Of a stretch of 6,857 nucleotides of DNA, positions 6,058-6,857 are shown piece after piece. Every line of letters begins with the position of its first letter. Position 1 is the stretch's first letter. Origin of the DNA: JBFMEX01 sp040752215 (GTDB lineage Bacteria > Pseudomonadota > Alphaproteobacteria > Rhizobiales > Hyphomicrobiaceae); contig JBFMEX010000016.1 in assembly GCA_040752215.1 (NCBI GenBank), positions 1 through 6,857 on the forward strand, in the 5' to 3' direction. The notes below the pieces were generated by a model. The model had not been told where the DNA came from. It saw nothing but the letters and a program-made list of their open reading frames with translations, and searched no databases. The translations under genes were made by a program, and so were the position numbers.

Positions 6058-6426
6058 ATGAACCGTTGCCTGATCGTCGACGACTCTCATGTCATCCGCA
6101 AGGTGGCGCGCGCCATTCTCGAGGGGCTGCGCTTCGAGGTCGCCGAGGCGGAAAGCGGCGAGGAGGCGCTGAAGCACTGTGACGCGCGGATGCCCGACCT
6201 GATCATACTCGACTGGCACATGCCCGGCATGTGCACGATCGAGTTCCTGACCGCACTGCGCACGCGTCTTTCCGGTCGGCGCCCGAGGATCCTCTACCTC
6301 ACCACCGAGCTCGACATCGCCGGCATCTCCCGCGCGATCACGTCGGGGGCCGACGACTATCTTATGAAGCCGTTCAACCGGCAGATGGTCGAGGCCAAGC
6401 TGACCGAAGTCCACTCGGCCGCCTGA
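6058..6426 (+). CDS. CheY-like single-domain response regulator
   Basis: A stand-alone receiver domain of 122 residues with no output domain, likely acting by protein-protein contact in the cytoplasm. By alignment with CheY, the acidic pocket is Asp8-Asp9 (LIVDDS), the phospho-acceptor is Asp52 (IILDWHMP), the switch Thr is Thr82, the aromatic switch is Tyr101 and the invariant Lys is Lys104 (MKPF). All catalytic residues are therefore present. The segment after the acceptor reads MPGMCTIEF, where most relatives have Asp/Ser-Gly in place of Cys-Thr. The N-terminus (CLIVDDSHVIRKVARAILEG) resembles CheY-type regulators found beside chpT or chemotaxis genes in Hyphomicrobiales, as I recall. ATG 6058 is chosen over GTG 6031 because GAGGAG lies 6 bases upstream. 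Phosphate could come from ChpT or from a chemotaxis kinase elsewhere. Confidence 0.93.
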   Translation: MNRCLIVDDSHVIRKVARAILEGLRFEVAEAESGEEALKHCDARMPDLIILDWHMPGMCTIEFLTALRTRLSGRRPRILYLTTELDIAGISRAITSGADDYLMKPFNRQMVEAKLTEVHSAA

Positions 6427-6457
6427 GCCCGACACTCTCCACAGTCCCGACGACCGG

Positions 6458-6490
6458 CCGCGCGTGTCCGATGGCGAACCGGGCGCGCGG
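6458..6490 (+). terminator. Candidate stem-loop after the response regulator
   Basis: CCGCGCG (6458-6464) pairs perfectly with CGCGCGG (6484-6490) around a 19-base loop, about 30 bases after the response regulator stop. The following bases (CTGCTAATCCTCC) are pyrimidine-rich but contain no T-run. This is the best structural candidate for a transcript end between the response regulator and the ABC gene. Confidence 0.3.
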
Positions 6491-6501
6491 CTGCTAATCC
6501 T

Positions 6502-6525
6502 CCCGCCGAGACCACGATTGGCGGG
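6502..6525 (+). other. Hairpin next to the ABC gene ribosome binding site
   Basis: CCCGCC (6502-6507) pairs with GGCGGG (6520-6525) around a 12-base loop, ending just before the Shine-Dalgarno GAGG (6527-6530) of the GTG-started ABC gene. The 10-mer ATTGGCGGGT (6517-6526) recurs at 6559-6568 inside the gene, where its GGCGG (6562-6566) can pair locally with CCGCC (6571-6575). Alternative pairings around the ribosome binding site are therefore possible. Confidence 0.35.
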
Positions 6526-6534
6526 TGAGGGGCC

Positions 6535-6857
6535 GTGCTGCGCGTCGAGCATTTGCGAATTGGCGGGTTACCGCCGCTGTCGTTCTCAGTCCAGAGCGGT
6601 GAATGCCTCGCGGTCGAGGGCCCGTCCGGTTCCGGCAAGACGCGGCTCTTGCGCGCCATCGCCGATCTCGACCCGGCGGACGGCCACATCCTGCTCGACG
6701 GGCTCGCGCGCGAGGAGGCGCCGGCGACCGAGTGGCGCCGCCTCGTGCGCTACGCCGCCGCCGAGCCGGCATGGTGGACCGAGACCCCACGCGGGGCTCT
6801 GCCGCCGGGGTTCTGCGAAAGCGAGCGATTCTCCCGTCTCTGCCATGCGCTCGGCCT
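6535..6857 (+). CDS. ABC transporter ATP-binding protein, YbbL/FetA-like (partial, 3' end outside window)
   Basis: The first 107 codons of an ABC ATPase; the frame is open to the window edge. The Walker A motif is GPSGSGKT at residues 29-36, preceded by the usual beta-strand SFSVQSGECLAVEG and followed by LLRAIADLDPADGHILLDG, which defines the nucleotide-binding domain. The signature motif, Walker B and H-loop lie outside the window. The Q-loop region reads RYAAAEPAWWTETP (about 72-85) with no Gln at the usual place, which I recall from a YbbL/FetA-like group found with a YbbM/FetB membrane partner in proteobacteria (proposed metal export). A downstream ybbM-like gene is predicted but not seen. 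An in-frame TGA at 6526-6528 makes GTG 6535 the first possible start; GAGG (6527-6530) is 4 bases away. It need not be co-transcribed with the response regulator. Confidence 0.85.
   Translation, partial: MLRVEHLRIGGLPPLSFSVQSGECLAVEGPSGSGKTRLLRAIADLDPADGHILLDGLAREEAPATEWRRLVRYAAAEPAWWTETPRGALPPGFCESERFSRLCHALG

Noticed and set aside
5326..6552. 408-residue minus-strand frame opposite chpT and the response regulator
   Set aside because: It is antisense to two firmly recognised genes and spans their intergenic gap; the composition is shadow-like with no domain.

Overview
The window is GC-rich and gene-dense. It reads as chromosomal DNA of an alphaproteobacterium, probably Hyphomicrobiales or a Rhodospirillales-type relative. 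The assignment rests on a DUF1134/EipA envelope protein and a ChpT-type histidine phosphotransferase, both essentially alphaproteobacterial families. Strong purine-rich Shine-Dalgarno sites and several GTG starts fit this. I see no rRNA, tRNA, CRISPR array or prophage.

Layout, left to right. (1) The first 45 bases are the 5' end of a minus-strand gene that leaves the window; it may be an IS630-type transposase, but only 15 codons are visible. (2) 250-1731 minus encodes a membrane-anchored coiled-coil protein of unknown function. (3) 1967-2857 minus encodes a secreted DUF1134/EipA protein with an unusually long Tyr/Asp/Arg-rich linker. (4) The 2858-3150 gap carries a long inverted repeat (22-bp arms) with a second palindrome in its loop. 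(5) 3151-4147 minus is a CaCA-family sodium/calcium antiporter broken by two single-base frameshifts; it follows cysQ (4175-5002 minus) by 27 bases. (6) On the plus strand, divergent from cysQ, come chpT (5299-5940), a CheY-like single-domain response regulator (6058-6426), and the start of an ABC transporter ATPase (6535 to the window edge) with an atypical Q-loop region.

Functionally these are mostly envelope and signalling housekeeping genes. ChpT relays phosphate from CckA to CtrA and CpdR in the alphaproteobacterial cell-cycle network. The adjacent receiver protein is a candidate partner or a chemotaxis-type output. EipA maintains envelope integrity and is reported to be CtrA-controlled in Brucella; I found no clear CtrA box upstream of eipA here, only one half-site upstream of the response regulator. 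CysQ recycles 3'-phosphoadenosine phosphate from sulfate assimilation.

I found no evidence of a new multi-gene system. The points most worth a second look are the nested palindrome upstream of eipA, whose long stem is fully paired (with G-U wobbles) only as plus-strand RNA; the doubly frameshifted antiporter; and the divergent Q-loop of the ABC ATPase.
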